Shown here piece by piece: positions 1 to 11,400 of a DNA stretch of 64,000 nucleotides (position 1 is the stretch's first letter; every line of letters starts with the position of its first letter). Position numbers and translations under genes: made by a program. Source of the stretch: Puccinia triticina. Lineage: Eukaryota > Basidiomycota > Pucciniomycetes > Pucciniales > Pucciniaceae. The notes below the pieces were generated by a model. It searched no databases and was not told the origin of the DNA. It saw only the letters and a list, made by a program, of their open reading frames with translations. The DNA lies in assembly GCF_026914185.1 (NCBI RefSeq), contig NC_070561.1, forward strand, positions 1,922,001 to 1,986,000, read 5' to 3'.

Positions 1-299
1 AGTTTGAGCTTGCATATTGGTCACATAAAAACCCAACCCTAGATGTAGACTGTGTATATACTACTTCCATTGTTGTATCCCTTTCTTCATCTCATTCAAC
101 CAATACTCATCTCAATTCCACCTCATCAGGTATGCCTGAAGTACTTCCTTCACTTTCATTCCCATTCTTGTTTGACCACATCACTCCTTGTTCCTTTGGT
201 TTCTCTGATTGTCTCAGGTGCGCTCCCTCATAAGTCTACTTGACTTATATGCTCTTGTGTGCTAATATCATCCCATCACATATTGTCAAGGTCCACTTT

Positions 300-939
300 C
301 ATGTGTTTCTTTGCTTCATCTCACAAACCGGTGGTTGGGATCAGCTGGACGTCCGCCATGGGTGAGAAAAATGTGAGAAAGTCAAGATCAGCTTGACCCT
401 TTTGCCTGGTTGATGTTTTTGAAGCAAAAACCATTGATTAAAGATGGCTTTGAGTAAAGCATCAAGAGCTCAGCGGAAGAGAAGGAGAATTCACCAACAC
501 CGCCAGAAAAGCCACCACCAAACCACGTGCAACAGAAGTCAGAAATGATAGCTATTCTGTTGGAGGCGGACAAATCCAATAACAACGACGGCATCCAGCT
601 TCTACGTGTTGAAAAACAGGATGATTTTGACAATGATATTGAGATATTTGACTTCCAAGAACGCAAGATTTACAAGAGGAACGCTGCAAATGATATGGTC
701 GGCTTTATTCAGGCCTCTCTAGACAATAGCGCACCTGATGAAGATACTTGTTGCAAGAGATCATCGAGGAAGCAGGGCATGTTTGCCTATTCTTACCAAA
801 GTTTCATTGCAAATTAAACCCAATTGAGTTGTTCTGGTCTTACATCAAGGAATGTGAGTGATGAAAAAAAACAACTGTCTTTAACATTTTTATTCATTGT
901 CTTCTTTTTTTTAGCTTATTGCAAACAGAGCCACAGGTT
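300..939. other. Unassigned stretch with overlapping small frames
   Basis: A plus-strand frame covers 527-817 (about 96 codons, acidic middle) and a minus-strand frame covers 388-666. Neither resembles a family I know and neither has convincing splice sites or context. It is probably transposon debris. Confidence 0.3.
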
Positions 940-944
940 TAATA

Positions 945-1157
945 GGGGGATTCAAAGTTGGCCATGCACAATCTGCATGCACTTTTGCAAGTTGGTGTTC
1001 AAGGCTTTTATTGAACACCAAATTTCAAAAATACATTCAAGCAGGCTTAAGGGTTGTAGTACAATGTGGCTTGCATGCACTTTTGCAACTCGGTGTTCAA
1101 GAATGAACTTGAACACCAACTTGCAAAAGGTCGCATCTGGCGAACTTTGAAACCCCC
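945..1157. mobile_element. 213-bp MITE with TAATA target duplication
   Basis: The ends are GGGGGATTCAAAGTT and, inverted, GGGGGTTTCAAAGTT. TAATA flanks it directly on both sides (940-944 and 1158-1162). Internally it carries further inverted GGTGTTCAA / TTGAACACC pairs and two copies of GCATGCACTTTTGCAA, so it can fold over most of its length. It has no coding capacity. The superfamily is uncertain: the duplication could be TAATA or only TA. Confidence 0.75.
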
Positions 1158-1162
1158 TAATA

Positions 1163-2517
1163 GCTTCAAGGATCATGAGATGCTATTTGAGAAAGTTTGG
1201 CAGTTGTGTCCTACCACAACAATCAGGAAATACTTTTGCCGCATCAATGGGAAAATCTCAGTTTACAAGGAAGGATACAATTGCTCTCAATTGGCCATTC
1301 TTATGAACCAATACAAATCACACCAATGCATTCCTCAGAATGCAGCAATCAGGGTCAACATGCTTATAAATTAGTTACATATGTTATGTTTATAGATATG
1401 TGAATTAAGTGTCAGATTATGGCTTTAGAAATCTCTGTAAGCCCATAAAATAAGTATAAGTCCATATGTATGGCCTTATAGTATGTATATATGCCCAGCT
1501 CCCAATTGCAGAGACCAAAAAAAATGGAACTTTTTTTTGGCTGGAGCAATCACCAAGCCCACTTAGATTTAGAATCTAAAACATCCAAAGACCCCAAAAA
1601 TGTGGTCAATGTTAGTTTTGGGCCTATGTTACACTCTCAGGTTCACCCTGTGTCTTGATTTCAACTTTTACCCACAGGCTGGTACTGATGGATGACTACT
1701 GCAACTGTACTCATCTCTATTCCGCCTCATAACCTTTGTCTCCAGCTGCACCCCCTCATAAGTATACTTGAATTATTTGCTTTTGTCTGCTAATAAAATC
1801 CTTTTATCATCAAGGTGTGCTCCCTCATAAGTCTACTTGACTCATTTGCTTGGGATCTTCATGCGCCACCAAGAGCCCATTAGCTATGCGGGGGCTCATG
1901 GTGGGCTTTCTGGGAATTCAAAGGCCCATGGGCTATTCAGTGGCCCGGGTTGATACTTCTAGACCACCAAAAGCCCATGTTGAGATTTTGGGCCCATCAC
2001 AAGCCCCAGAAGCTCCCAGGGCAGGGCAAAACTCCTTTAATACTGACCCAATGTGCTTTTGGGCCAGGCCTGTCTCAGGCCCACCCAAGGCCCACTCAAG
2101 CCCGCTCCAGGCCCGCCAGGCCCGTGAAAAAAAAAAAAAAACATCCCAAAACATTGTCCAATGATTTTTGCTCAGTTTGGGACATTTTATTTTTTTGGCT
2201 CAGCATGCTCAGTTTGTTCCCCTGAATAAAATTTTGGTTTCATTTTTTTCATGTTGACTTTTTTTTTTTGGGGCAAAATAATAAATGTTTTTAGTGTAAT
2301 ACTCCTCAAGATTCAGCTCCTAGGGAAAAATTCACCCCTAGTCTTGCCTTAAAGAACACTCATAAGGGCACTCATTCAGCAGAAGTTACATACTCTTGCT
2401 GTTGATATAAACTGAGACAGCAGACATGATGTGTGAGGAGTGTTCAGAAAGGATGAAGGTTATTTCAATGAAAGGAGAAAAACAAAAGAGAAAAGAAATG
2501 TACCTGAGACAGCAGAC
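1163..2517. other. Non-coding repeat-derived stretch
   Basis: No gene is seen. 1930-2130 is rich in GGCCC-type triplet runs similar to the ends of the hAT-like elements at 2526 and 33087, followed by an A-run at 2127-2140. The remainder is AT-rich and unassigned. Confidence 0.4.
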
Positions 2518-2525
2518 ACAATGTG

Positions 2526-3542
2526 TAGGGATGATAATCGGGCGGGCTTGGGCCGCCTGCGGGCCGACCCGAGACAGCCCGACTAGTTAATGGACGGGTT
2601 GGGCCGGGCCATTATCAGCCAAATTGCAGCCCAGCCCAAACCCGTTTAATATGCGGGCAGCCCACGGGCCGCCCGCAGGCCGCCCGCAGGCCCCAGCCAA
2701 AAAAAAAAAGAAAGCTATTTTTAATTTTCAGACCCCCTATAGGGCATGTATTGCATGTGGATTCTTTTCTAGCTTATACCCAGGAAGAGGCAATGCTAAT
2801 AACATACATAAAGTCATAAGAAAAAACAATAAAAATCACCTTAAGGCCGCCCGCTTGGCGGCTTTGATCCAGTCTTGAGTGCAGATTAATGCCTTGACGG
2901 AGTCTTCATTGAGGCGCATTCAATAATCATCAAGAACACACCCACCTGTTGATAAAGCTGCCTCGGATGCAACTGAAGCCGTTGGGATCATTAGAATGGT
3001 TCTGGAAATCTCAGATAGTGATGGGAATCATGTGGCATTCATCTTCCACCAGCTAAGGACATTGAACTCCAAATCGGCTTCGTCAGAGAGAAGGAGGTTT
3101 TGTTCTTCAAGGTACAGATCCAACTCGGCCGCGGGTGCATTATGAGAAGCTTCCATGGTTCCGGCCATGTATTGATGGAACACTGTCAAGTCCTTGTTCA
3201 TGATCTTCAGTAACCTGGATGTTGATTTCCTCACCGGGAGCCCCCGCCATGACGTCAAGGGTGGCAGCCAATATTGTTGAAGTAACTGGTATTCTGGTTG
3301 TGGTTCGTGGATTGGCCTTGGGAACTCCAAATTGGAACTCCTGGAGTCCATATATCTGCACGGGGGTTGCCCCCGGGATACAGGGTCAGCCCAACGGGCT
3401 GCCCGTCCGGACCCAATAACTCTCGCGGGTCCGCCGGGCCAGGCCAACATTTGAGATTTACCAAAAACAACTGCCCGAGCCCGGGCCAAACCCAACCGGG
3501 TTCGGGCAGCCTGTCGGCGGACCCACCCAATTATCATCCCTA
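2526..3542 (-). mobile_element. hAT element, 1017 bp, defective
   Basis: The terminal inverted repeats read TAGGGATGATAAT(C/T)GGG and are followed by very GC-rich subterminal GGGCCG/CGGGC repeats. The element is flanked by a perfect 8-bp target duplication, ACAATGTG at 2518-2525 and 3543-3550, the signature of hAT transposition. It retains only the C-terminal part of a transposase on the minus strand (see the 2820-3190 entry), so it is a deletion derivative of an autonomous copy. Confidence 0.88.
2820..3190 (-). pseudogene. hAT transposase C-terminal remnant
   Basis: Minus-strand translation gives a segment with DLYLEE and FNVLSWWK, then after a frameshift near 3028 ILMIPTASVASEAALSTGG and VKALIC, which is the hAT C-terminal dimerisation region (pattern: Y...FDVL.WWK...AR..L.IPAS.VASER.FS.GG). 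An in-frame TGA at 2920-2922 stands where the family has an arginine codon. The catalytic core is missing, so the copy cannot be active. Confidence 0.8.
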
Positions 3543-3550
3543 ACAATGTG

Positions 3551-5060
3551 TGAGGAGTGTTCAGAAGGATGAAGAAAAGCCTTTACGAGTGCTGCTGGCT
3601 CAGGTTATATAGAGTGAACAATGATGGGCGGGAGATGTCACAACATGTGATATGTGAGAGGAAGGAATATTGAAGCGGGAAACAAAGAGTGGACTTGACA
3701 ACAGTATAGTAAACTCAACACTTACACACTCACAAAACCCCTTACAACCTCAATCAGTTACACAAACCACATTTAAAACACTTAGTTTACACACATGGCT
3801 ACATACATAGTTACATACACAGCACACTAATTACAGCTGCATCATCACTTACATACATATAGTGTATACATGCAGGCACTCCTGCAGGTGCTAGCTACAT
3901 GTGATAGCTACATGTGCTAGTGGATTTTTGTTGCATGACAACAGCAGGTGACCTGGTTACGGCATGACTACACTAACATCCTGTCCTGACCAATCACACC
4001 CCTGATTCAGACTGCAGATCACAACCCATAATCACATGTACAGCTCTGACCAATCACATTCACACATTCAGTATATGTACTAGCCAAAAATCCTCATGGA
4101 ACTAGCTAAAATATCTTATGTGGAGATCCTCTGGAGCTAAAATCCCTCACTGTTGTCTATAAAAGGAGGCTCTCCTACCCTGTTGTAGCTTCTCTCCAGC
4201 AGACTACCTGAACTCAGTTTCCCCTATAACAAGTACACAGCTGCTCACTCCAGAATATATCAGTCACTGTATATATTTTGGTTTTACACACATTACAAAC
4301 ACTTACACACAAAATAAAAAACTCTACACAACACTTAAATTTAAACAGCACAACTCTCTGAGGGGTCCTCTTTGGCCAAATATCCCCTGGTTGAAGTCCA
4401 GACTCCTCACTCATAACACATTTTAGCAACTTCATTGCACCCACTTCCTAACAGCAGTTATCTTTTGATAACACCCCACTATCACTACATTAAACCTGCC
4501 AATCTGAGATTTGTGGGCTTTTTTTAGGGTCTAGTGAACCAGGAAAGGCAGAGGTTTCCTCATACATCCCTTTCCGCACTCAGCAAAAGGTTCTCAGGAA
4601 CACTTTTGAGCTTTACAATGTCCAGTCTGAATTCTAGTGAAAACTTTCTTGAGTGGTTTCAAATACCACTCAAGAAAGTTTGCTTGCAAGACAATTTTGA
4701 AGATCCCAATGGTCATAAATATAACAAACTGATATTCTCTGGCTCTCTTTAACCAGGGCAAATCTGATTTATCCTTAAATAATGTAAAATCTAGCTTATT
4801 CCCCAGTCTCTACTGCACAGGAATAGCTAGCCTTAAAAAATTGTTTGTCTAGAGAGTAGTGCAAAAAGCTGCTAGTATGTCCAAATTCATTCATTTTATA
4901 TGTTTATGGTTACCCTTTTTCTTATTCAGTGATCTTTTGTAAGATATGAGGCAATCTGTAATCAATGTCTAGTTTAAAGATAACAATATTCTAACAAATG
5001 ATATGACCAAATTTATGGTCCAGATTGAGTCTGACTTGAAGAAAAATATTCAACTAACTA
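3551..5060. other. Repeat-derived; LTR-like block at about 4080-4640
   Basis: 3600-4060 is AT- and ACAT-rich with no gene. 4080-4640 resembles the LTR-internal junction of element C (see 57705-60890): both have 'GCTAAAATCCCTCAC', a TATAAAAGG box (4158-4166 here, 59369-59377 there) and a downstream AAAGGCAGAG...CAGCAAAAGG block. I read this as a diverged plus-oriented LTR end of the same family. 4640-5060 is internal or unassigned AT-rich sequence. Confidence 0.45.
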
Positions 5061-5079
5061 GGCCACTGTTGGGACACCA
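5061..5079 (-). other. Primer-binding-site-like 19-mer
   Basis: The 19 bases here are identical to 52150-52168, which sit two bases from the LTR edge of element B. Here too, two bases separate the block from a TGTGAGACTCC sequence. On the minus strand the block begins TGGTGTCCC, as expected for a PBS starting TGG. Confidence 0.6.
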
Positions 5080-5081
5080 GT

Positions 5082-6179
5082 TGTGAGACTCCAAAAGTAA
5101 TTTGCACCTCTTATGGCTGAATTTAGAGAAGTATGTGTGGGGAAACCCCTGCCTCTCTGAAAGACAATGACTGACAACACCCCCAGCTAGGCTGGAAGCA
5201 AGAAGACAGTGGTCTAGTGTAATTAAATGCTTTTCTCACAAGTGGCTCATAGACTGTGTATTCCAAAATATAAAGCTAGTATTTTATTATGTGGCAAAGA
5301 GTGTGAGGGTGACAATTTATTCAAATCATGTGGGGGGAATGATCTCCTGGATTGGAAGGGGGAAAAAGGAAGAGAGAGACCCTCCTTATATAGGAAAATG
5401 TGAGGCATTTGTGCTGGTGGTCTATGTACATGAGGTAGAGATGTCCATTGGCACCCGCTGGCGGGTACCCACCACTCTTTAGCACACTGCCAGCATATTT
5501 GACCAGGTTGAAGCCATCGAAGTTCAACTGGGATGCAATCAACCAATTCAAAATGGCTTGATCTCAACCAATGAAATACAAACCCAAGGGGGGGCCCTTG
5601 GATTTATATTTCTTCAGTTAAGATCAACCAAGTTTAAATTGTTTGAGTGCATCCCAGTTTGACTTTGATAACCTCAGCCCGGTAGCTATCTGCCCCTAGA
5701 GGCAACCATGGCGGGTGCAAAGCTACATGCTTGACATTTTACCAAAATTGAACACCCCAAGCCTGCTGGCTGGCACTTCCCAGGGAATAAAGAACCTGCT
5801 GAAGAGTGGTGGGTACCAATGGCCATCTCTAACATGAGGGGTTTTGGCTGGTGTGCCTTTTACAAATGAGACATTTTGGCTGGTCTGCTGTGCAGAATAC
5901 AGCTATGTAAAGTGTGGCAGTACAGATATGAGCAAGTTTAGCTGGTGATTGTGATTCCCACCTTTGGGTGTCTCACAGAATGTTACATAGCCTTTCAAAT
6001 GCTTAAATCATCACACACTTGCCTCCTCCCCCACCTTCCTAGTCTGGTAGAGAGTTTTCCCTCTCTCCGGTCTAGATAAGCCATTCCTCCTTTTCCCCTT
6101 CTTCTCCCTCTTCCAGTTGTACTTACAGAGAGAGTTTTCCCTCTCTCCGGTCTACTTACTTGCAATACAGTCCCCCACA
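5082..6179 (-). mobile_element. Partial LTR element, LTR interrupted by hAT
   Basis: The inferred LTR starts at TGTGAGACTCC (compare TGTGGAACTCC in element B) and probably ends at CCCCCACA near 6179. Subtracting the hAT insertion (5436-5831 plus one target copy) leaves about 0.69 kb, close to the 704-bp LTR of B. The outer end is inferred from the CCACA terminus only, and a second LTR was not found, so this is either a truncated copy or one whose partner lies elsewhere. Confidence 0.5.
5436..5831. mobile_element. Non-autonomous hAT element, 396 bp
   Basis: The terminal inverted repeats are TAGAGATG(T/G)CCATTGG(C/T)ACC. It is flanked by a perfect 8-bp duplication, ACATGAGG at 5428-5435 and 5832-5839. 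It holds no transposase frame. The ends resemble the 58421-60357 element (TAGAGATAGTCATTTGG). Confidence 0.88.
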
Positions 6180-7330
6180 ATGGTACTAGAACAAATTTTC
6201 TCTGGTTATTTGCCTTGTCCCTTGCGCCCCTTGACAAAAATCAGTGAAGACTCCTATTTAGGAGTCTTACGGTGATCTAGTTACAAATTTGGCTTACACA
6301 GTCCTCTGGTTGCTATGGAGTCTTCTCAAGTGACTTGCACAGCTTTCTGTATTGCTGTGTAGTCTGCTTGAGTGACTTGCACAGCCCCATGGCTACTATT
6401 CCGCTTTATTAATGTGGCTTGTGGTTGCTAGGTTGCTGTAATAAGTGGCTTCTGGTTGCTACACAGCCAAATCTGAGGCTGACTGGTTGCTACGTAGCCG
6501 CATATATACACACAGATATATTTAAAAGGGTAGTATGTAAGCTATATATACCAGGGGTTGTGCTGGATGTCCATGGGACACCCCTTTGGAGAGGTCCCTG
6601 GACATCTGGCTCTTGCAGAGCAGGAAACATCCACAGGATGTTACTCTTCATGACAGATACAGATGTATCCCAAGTAAGTATCCACTGGATGGTCTTCGAG
6701 CATCTGCTGCATGTAACCCAGTCATCCGCCAGATATCTCAAACCATCCTCAGTTGGGAAAAATAATGGTCTGGCCAGCGCACTCCTGCAGCAAGCACCAG
6801 GTCTGGCAATGGGTGCACTATGAAGCAGGGGGGCAGAGGCAGTGCGGTTGGGTGCCCAAGGTGATGTGGCCCGGTTGCTGCCATGGATGAAGAGACTGGG
6901 TATCAAATGCACAACCTGCAGCATTGGGGGTCCCGGTAAAGGCAGCCCTTCCCGCACCCCCAAATAAAACTTCTTTAATTGCTAAAAAAAGGGCCTGAGA
7001 ACCCACACATGCTGATCTTGCAAGGATTGTCCCACCGGGCCACCCAGCCCCTTCCCGGTGCGAGAATGCCTCCTTGGTCTTCAGTTACCCCTCCTGATGG
7101 CTGCTGATGTAATAGGTCATCAAAGGGAGAAGACAGTGGCCATCAAGAGGACTCTCCTCCTCTAGATGTGCAGTCGGACCGGCCATTGAAGGGAGTGTTT
7201 ATTCCATTCGATGGCCAGTCTCCTTGTCAAGCATGTACAAGTGCCAAAGATTCTGCCCGGTGGGAATGAATCATTCTTGGCAAGCATGTGTGCAGTTGAT
7301 TGCCGGGGAGCAACCTAGACAAGGATGTAG
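6180..7330. other. No gene seen; inverted-repeat-rich debris
   Basis: Short frames on both strands at 6419-7006 overlap one another and look like non-coding repeats. Inverted motifs of the GGATGTCC/GGACATC type occur at 6565-6640, similar to the minisatellite at 7980. A CTCTCCGGTCTA block is repeated at 6056 and 6136. Confidence 0.35.
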
Positions 7331-7377
7331 ACTAGCTGGTGAATTGTAAGGAGAAATATTCCCCCCGGGCCCGGCAA

Positions 7378-7582
7378 GCAACACTGAAACAAATACAATA
7401 CATGGAGTGTATATGGTAAACGTTTTTCATTGAAAATGCAGACCTACATGTCCTATTTTTTGTTTTTAGCCCTTATTATGTATATGATGGCTGAAAACAA
7501 AAAATAGAACATGTAGGTCTCCATCTTCAATGAAAAACGTTTACCATATACACTCCATGTATTGTATTTGTTTCAGTGTTGC
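7378..7582. mobile_element. Foldback element, near-perfect 205-bp palindrome
   Basis: The outer arms begin GCAACACTGAAAC and end with the inverse GTTTCAGTGTTGC. The arms match for roughly 85-90 bp each around a short loop near 7470-7492. The element lies between two diverged copies of a ~42-bp sequence (7339-7380 and 7593-7634), so the target was itself duplicated or tandem. It is non-coding. Confidence 0.75.
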
Positions 7583-7977
7583 GGTGAGCCAAGTGAATTA
7601 CAAGGAGCAATATTCTCCCTGGGCCCTGCAAGCAAAGACACCTTCCGCCGTCCGGCCAGCCAATACACATACATAGCTGCTGTCCGCCTGGAGCAGCCTT
7701 CCTTGGCTAGCAGGTACGGACTGCTCCATGGTGGAATCCTTCCCAATGTGCAGGTGCTCACCAAAGAACACTCATCCCAGTGTAGATAAGGTGTACCTGC
7801 TGGCTGAGCCGCAGATTCCATTTACCTTTTTTTACGTGGTTGTTGTTCTGGTGAAGACTGTTGCTGATTTGTCCTCGCAACTGGCTCTCTTTTTGGAAAT
7901 AGAGAAGTTTTATTCAATTCCTTGCCCTTCCCCACTACGGCAGGGAGGATGTGTACATGTTCGGAGCACACACGGTT

Positions 7978-8140
7978 GATATTCAGTGCACACTGGTTGA
8001 GCATCCATTGGACACTCCAGCCAGAGTGTCCAATGGATGTTGACTCTCAGGATGTCCAGCGGAAACTCCAGCCAGAGTGTCCGATGGATGTTGACCCTCA
8101 GGATGACCAGTGGACACTTTTGATTGAGAGTGTCCAAAGG
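7978..8140. repeat. Dyad-symmetric minisatellite
   Basis: About two and a half diverged units of ~60 bp carry ACTCCAGCCAGAGTGTCC and 'ATGGATGTTGAC(C/T)CTCAGGATG'. Inverted pairs such as TCCATTGGACACTC / GAGTGTCCAATGGA make each unit a potential hairpin. Open frames on both strands here are by-products of the repeat. Confidence 0.65.
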
Positions 8141-8409
8141 ACAACTTTTCTTGATGTCCAGGTGATGTATTTGAGGGCTGAACATCACTTGGACGCATTG
8201 AGGACCAGATTTATGGGAGACACCAGGCAGACTGTCCTGAAACAAAACTGTCTTGATGTGAAACACAGATAGTTTATTCTCTTCTTGGAGACCAAATCTT
8301 GAACCCATGTCAGTGGAAGCACTGGAATAAAAGCAGTTTGGACAGGGGCAGCTCACAGCGTGGCATGTAATGCTTTGACATGTGCAGAGAAGCCCTGGAG
8401 GTGCACTAT

Positions 8410-8570
8410 TATGGTGTTCAAAATTGCATGTGTCACGGTTTACATAAAATCATAAAGCCAATTTTGGCTGGGAGATTTCAGCGTGCATAAAACTTAAAGT
8501 GACATCTCCCAGCCAAAATTGCAGTTTGTGATTTTATGTAAAAAAATCTTATGCAATTTTGAACACCATA
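8410..8570. mobile_element. MITE, TATGGTGTTCAAA family, copy 1
   Basis: This 161-bp element has inverted ends TATGGTGTTCAAAATTGCAT. Further internal arms (GATTTTATGTAAA, CTCCCAGCCAAAATTG) pair with each other. Flanking TAT/TAT (or only TA) may be the target duplication. Related copies lie at 31357-31537 and, truncated, at 45410. Confidence 0.75.
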
Positions 8571-8777
8571 TATGGATAGGACTTACTTTCATCCCTCCTA
8601 TGCCCCCCAAATTTCCCCTTTCCTCCTTCTATGGACCGCTTCTGTTGTACATGTGAGGCTGAAAACTGAGATGAAAACAGATTGCGAGCTTTTTCTTGAC
8701 GTTTTGAATTATCTTGAGATGTTTTTTGGCTTTTATGGTTTGTCAGGAAAAAGCTGAATTGGAAACAACGGGCCAGT

Positions 8778-8840
8778 CTAATCTTTGTGGAGGGGGGACG
8801 CCTCCCTTCGCTCCCCCGAGGAGGGAATTAGCTAAGTTAG
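8778..8840. mobile_element. 63-bp hairpin element with 9-bp flanking repeat
   Basis: The segment starts CTAA and ends TTAG, and its core GGGGGGACGCCTCCC...GAGGAGGGA is self-complementary. It is bracketed by CGGGCCAGT at 8769-8777 and 8841-8849. It belongs with the CTAACTTA/AAGTCCCT hairpin elements at 29201, 33795 and 35555. Confidence 0.55.
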
Positions 8841-8849
8841 CGGGCCAGT

Positions 8850-10560
8850 GATCTTCTGTAACTTGAGTTGGTTCAACGGCGAGAGTGCGAAGATCTACAT
8901 TAATAAATGCCATGGACCAAACCAACTTGACTCATAAAAAAGGATGATCCTCTTGAGGACCATCAGGAAGACACGCAGTATGAGTTAAAACTGCCTTCCG
9001 TCCATGACCTGGGAACTGGGAAGTCAAGTTCCCATCGTCCCGAACCGGTAGCGCAAAAAGAAACTTCAATGTTTCACCCTGTAGAATCCGGTATAATAAG
9101 CTTCTCACCGGACTGTGGGGAGAATGCGAGGGTTGGCGCCACGTCCATTAAGAAAGGACGGCCTAAAATCAATGGCCCGTCCATCTTCGTGATCCAGAAG
9201 TGGCAGGTCTTGACGAGTGTCTTGCCGATTCTAATCTGAACATCCTCCGCGACTCCAATTAGCTCACAAGCTTGGTTATTGATTCCATAGACGGCCGATG
9301 TCAGATTCACTCAAGGGCTCAAATTAAACTGATTGGCCATCGTGTCCGAGATAAGGTTGAGCTGCGACCCGGAATCCACAAGAGGACTTGGCGAAGTCTC
9401 ATTATCACCAATGAGCCAAGGTAAGTAACCTAATGGGCACAAATACAAATTCAGGTCCGAGACTTGTCCGAGACCTCCGCCAAAGTGCCCGAATGCACTT
9501 TCAACTCCTCCGTTCCCACCTCCACTCGGCGCCTTGACACCCATTTCTTCATTCCTTTGGCGATGGAGGGAGAGATAGCCATAAATTCTGATACGGTAAT
9601 ATCTGGAACCCTCAACACGGATATCTTCTTCAGAACACCGTCCACCACATTAGGATGCTCCCTGGAGACTTCTCGCTCAAATCGTACTCTAGGCCCTTGA
9701 GGTTTAGACGGTAGACTTGAAATTGGCGGGGCTCCTTTGGATGTCGTCTCTGGCGATCCATCAGCTCCACCACCGCGCTCAAAAAGCACAGGCTCCTCGT
9801 CCATACCATCTCTCTCCTCGTCCGCCGGCGCAGGAGTGGCTCTCCTAATTGGTGGCTTGGAGGCACTGAGCGGTACTGGCGGGGCCTTAGATGGCTTCTG
9901 ATCCTGGCTTCTGATCCTCGTGTCTCTTCCTTCCCGCGGGATCCGACTCGTATACACCGGAAAAGGATTGAGAACTCACTGCGGGCGGGTACCAAGGCTG
10001 AAGAGAGCCGCACCCGACCTTGAATCCCGACACTGGCTCTGTCGTTGCCTGATTAGTAGTAGGTCTCCCGGGTTGAAAAGACACCACAACATGTCGAATA
10101 GGTCGGGTGGCGTCCCAAGGTATCAACGCCCCGTTCGGAAGGAAGAAATCCGTGCCCCTCTGCTCCACAAGGTTATCGTCCTTGTCTTTCTGGAGCTCAA
10201 AGCACCGTGCCGTTCCATGACTCTCTCGATGGCAATAGAAACACACCATCGGAGGCCTTGATCCAGGGACTTGCGGGGGACGCCTCGCCGCGAATTTCTG
10301 CTCTAGCTTTTGCTCGACGGCCTCAAACATATCTTAGTCAGATCGTCCATATTTGGCAAAGGTTTAGCCGACTGAGGGACGTCCTTGACTCGTTTATCCG
10401 TACACATCTTCTTCATCACCTCATTAGCCTCGTTCAGAGAAGAAGAGGCTCCCGGTTTAATGATCTTCGGATCTTCAAAAATCAAAGCAGTTTGACGCCT
10501 CATAACATTGTTGATCGCGGTCTTGAGAACCTCGAACTTCGGCAATCTAAAACACCGCAA
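8850..10560 (-). pseudogene. Gypsy gag-protease fragment
   Basis: On the minus strand this carries the middle of gag, a zinc knuckle CFYCHRESHGTARC (CX2CX4HX4C) near 10250, a linker ending VSEFMAISPS and a retropepsin with the active-site motif DSGS near 9380-9400 followed by GPLILGRPFL near 9150. At least two frame changes separate the parts (near 9960 and 9310). There is no RT, RNase H or integrase and no LTR. The right end joins directly onto SEC20-like coding sequence at about 10560, so the fragment lies inside or replaces the end of that gene. Its knuckle and following PW(D)(A/T)(T/S)RPI text match the gag of element B. Confidence 0.85.
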
Positions 10561-11400
10561 GGCGCCGGTGAGCAGGATCCTGTCGAGCAGATCGGCCCGC
10601 TGCAGGCTGCTGATCAGCGCCCGTGGCGGTTTGTTGTTCTGGATGTTTCAGAACTGGGATGAGCAGTCTAGATAGCGCGTTGCAGAGAGAGTGTGTGTGA
10701 GAGAGGTGACTGACCTAGTAAGTGGGTGGACATCACTGAGCGATCCAGTTCCTGGCGCATGATCTCGAGCGTGTTCCGGAGTGATTGGGTGACATCGGAG
10801 GAGGCGGAGATGAGCGCGTCATGCGTGTTAGATGATCTGCCAGTCTTGGGCGTCGCCCCGCTGAGCAGCTCGGCTCGTGCTGACTCGAGGGTGCTGTTCG
10901 AGAGGGCCCGTTTGACGTCCAGGGAGATCGTGCGGAAAGACCCTCTGAGCCTGGATCACACCAACAGGATGGTCAGATAGATGTGTTTCTTTTTGAGATC
11001 TCTAGACTGGCAAAAATGAACCCGGTGGCCTGGTTTCGATGGTCCTCTACGGTCTTCAGTGCGTGCGTTCTGCTCGCCTCATCCTCGGCTTCATCTGCGA
11101 GCAGCTCGAGTTCCTAATAAGTGCGTGCAGTCAGCGGTGGAGATCGAGTTGTTATGGTAGAGCGATAGGAAACAGACAGACGTCGAGCTGGCTGGCGATC
11201 CGGCTGAGTTCCTGCTTGATCTCGCTGGTGATCGCGTCGAAGGCGTCGGTGGTTTGTGTGTGTGTTTTGAGCTGGGTGGGTTGGACTGTGTCGAGACGGT
11301 CGAGTGCTGCCCTGATGTCCTTGAGCAGCTCGCTCAGTTCTCCTGGTAGTCGTTGTTGCTCTCTGTGGGGACTGCACCGTGCTCTTTCAGTAGCCTCCAG
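10561..11400 (-). pseudogene. SEC20: SEC20-like SNARE gene, broken
   Basis: Four minus-strand exons can be joined in phase: 11400-11182, 11113-11022, 10950-10715 and 10668 to about 10561. The product has ELSELLKDIRAALDRL, then ELELLADEA...VEDHR, then LRGSFRTISLDVKRALSN, then DVTQSLRNTLEIMRQELDRS, then ALISSLQRADLLDRIL. This order fits the Sec20 family, the ER-Golgi Q-SNARE for retrograde transport. The last exon has an in-frame TGA at 10649-10651. The expected C-terminal membrane anchor is absent because Gypsy gag sequence begins there. The first exon was not fixed; an ATG at 11515 or nearby is possible. The family call is from remembered motif layout; a functional copy should exist elsewhere. 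Confidence 0.65.

Larger units (their letters stand above)
219..1852 (+). repeat. Direct repeat pair, possible LTR remnants
   Basis: A stretch around CTCCCTCATAAGTCTACTTG occurs at 219-251 and again at 1815-1852, with a weaker third version near 1745-1775. Each is preceded by similar text about ATACTCATCTC and TTCC(A/G)CCTCAT (95-130 and 1705-1735). The spacing of about 1.6 kb could mean a short LTR-type element, but no clean TG...CA ends or target duplications were found. Confidence 0.35.
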
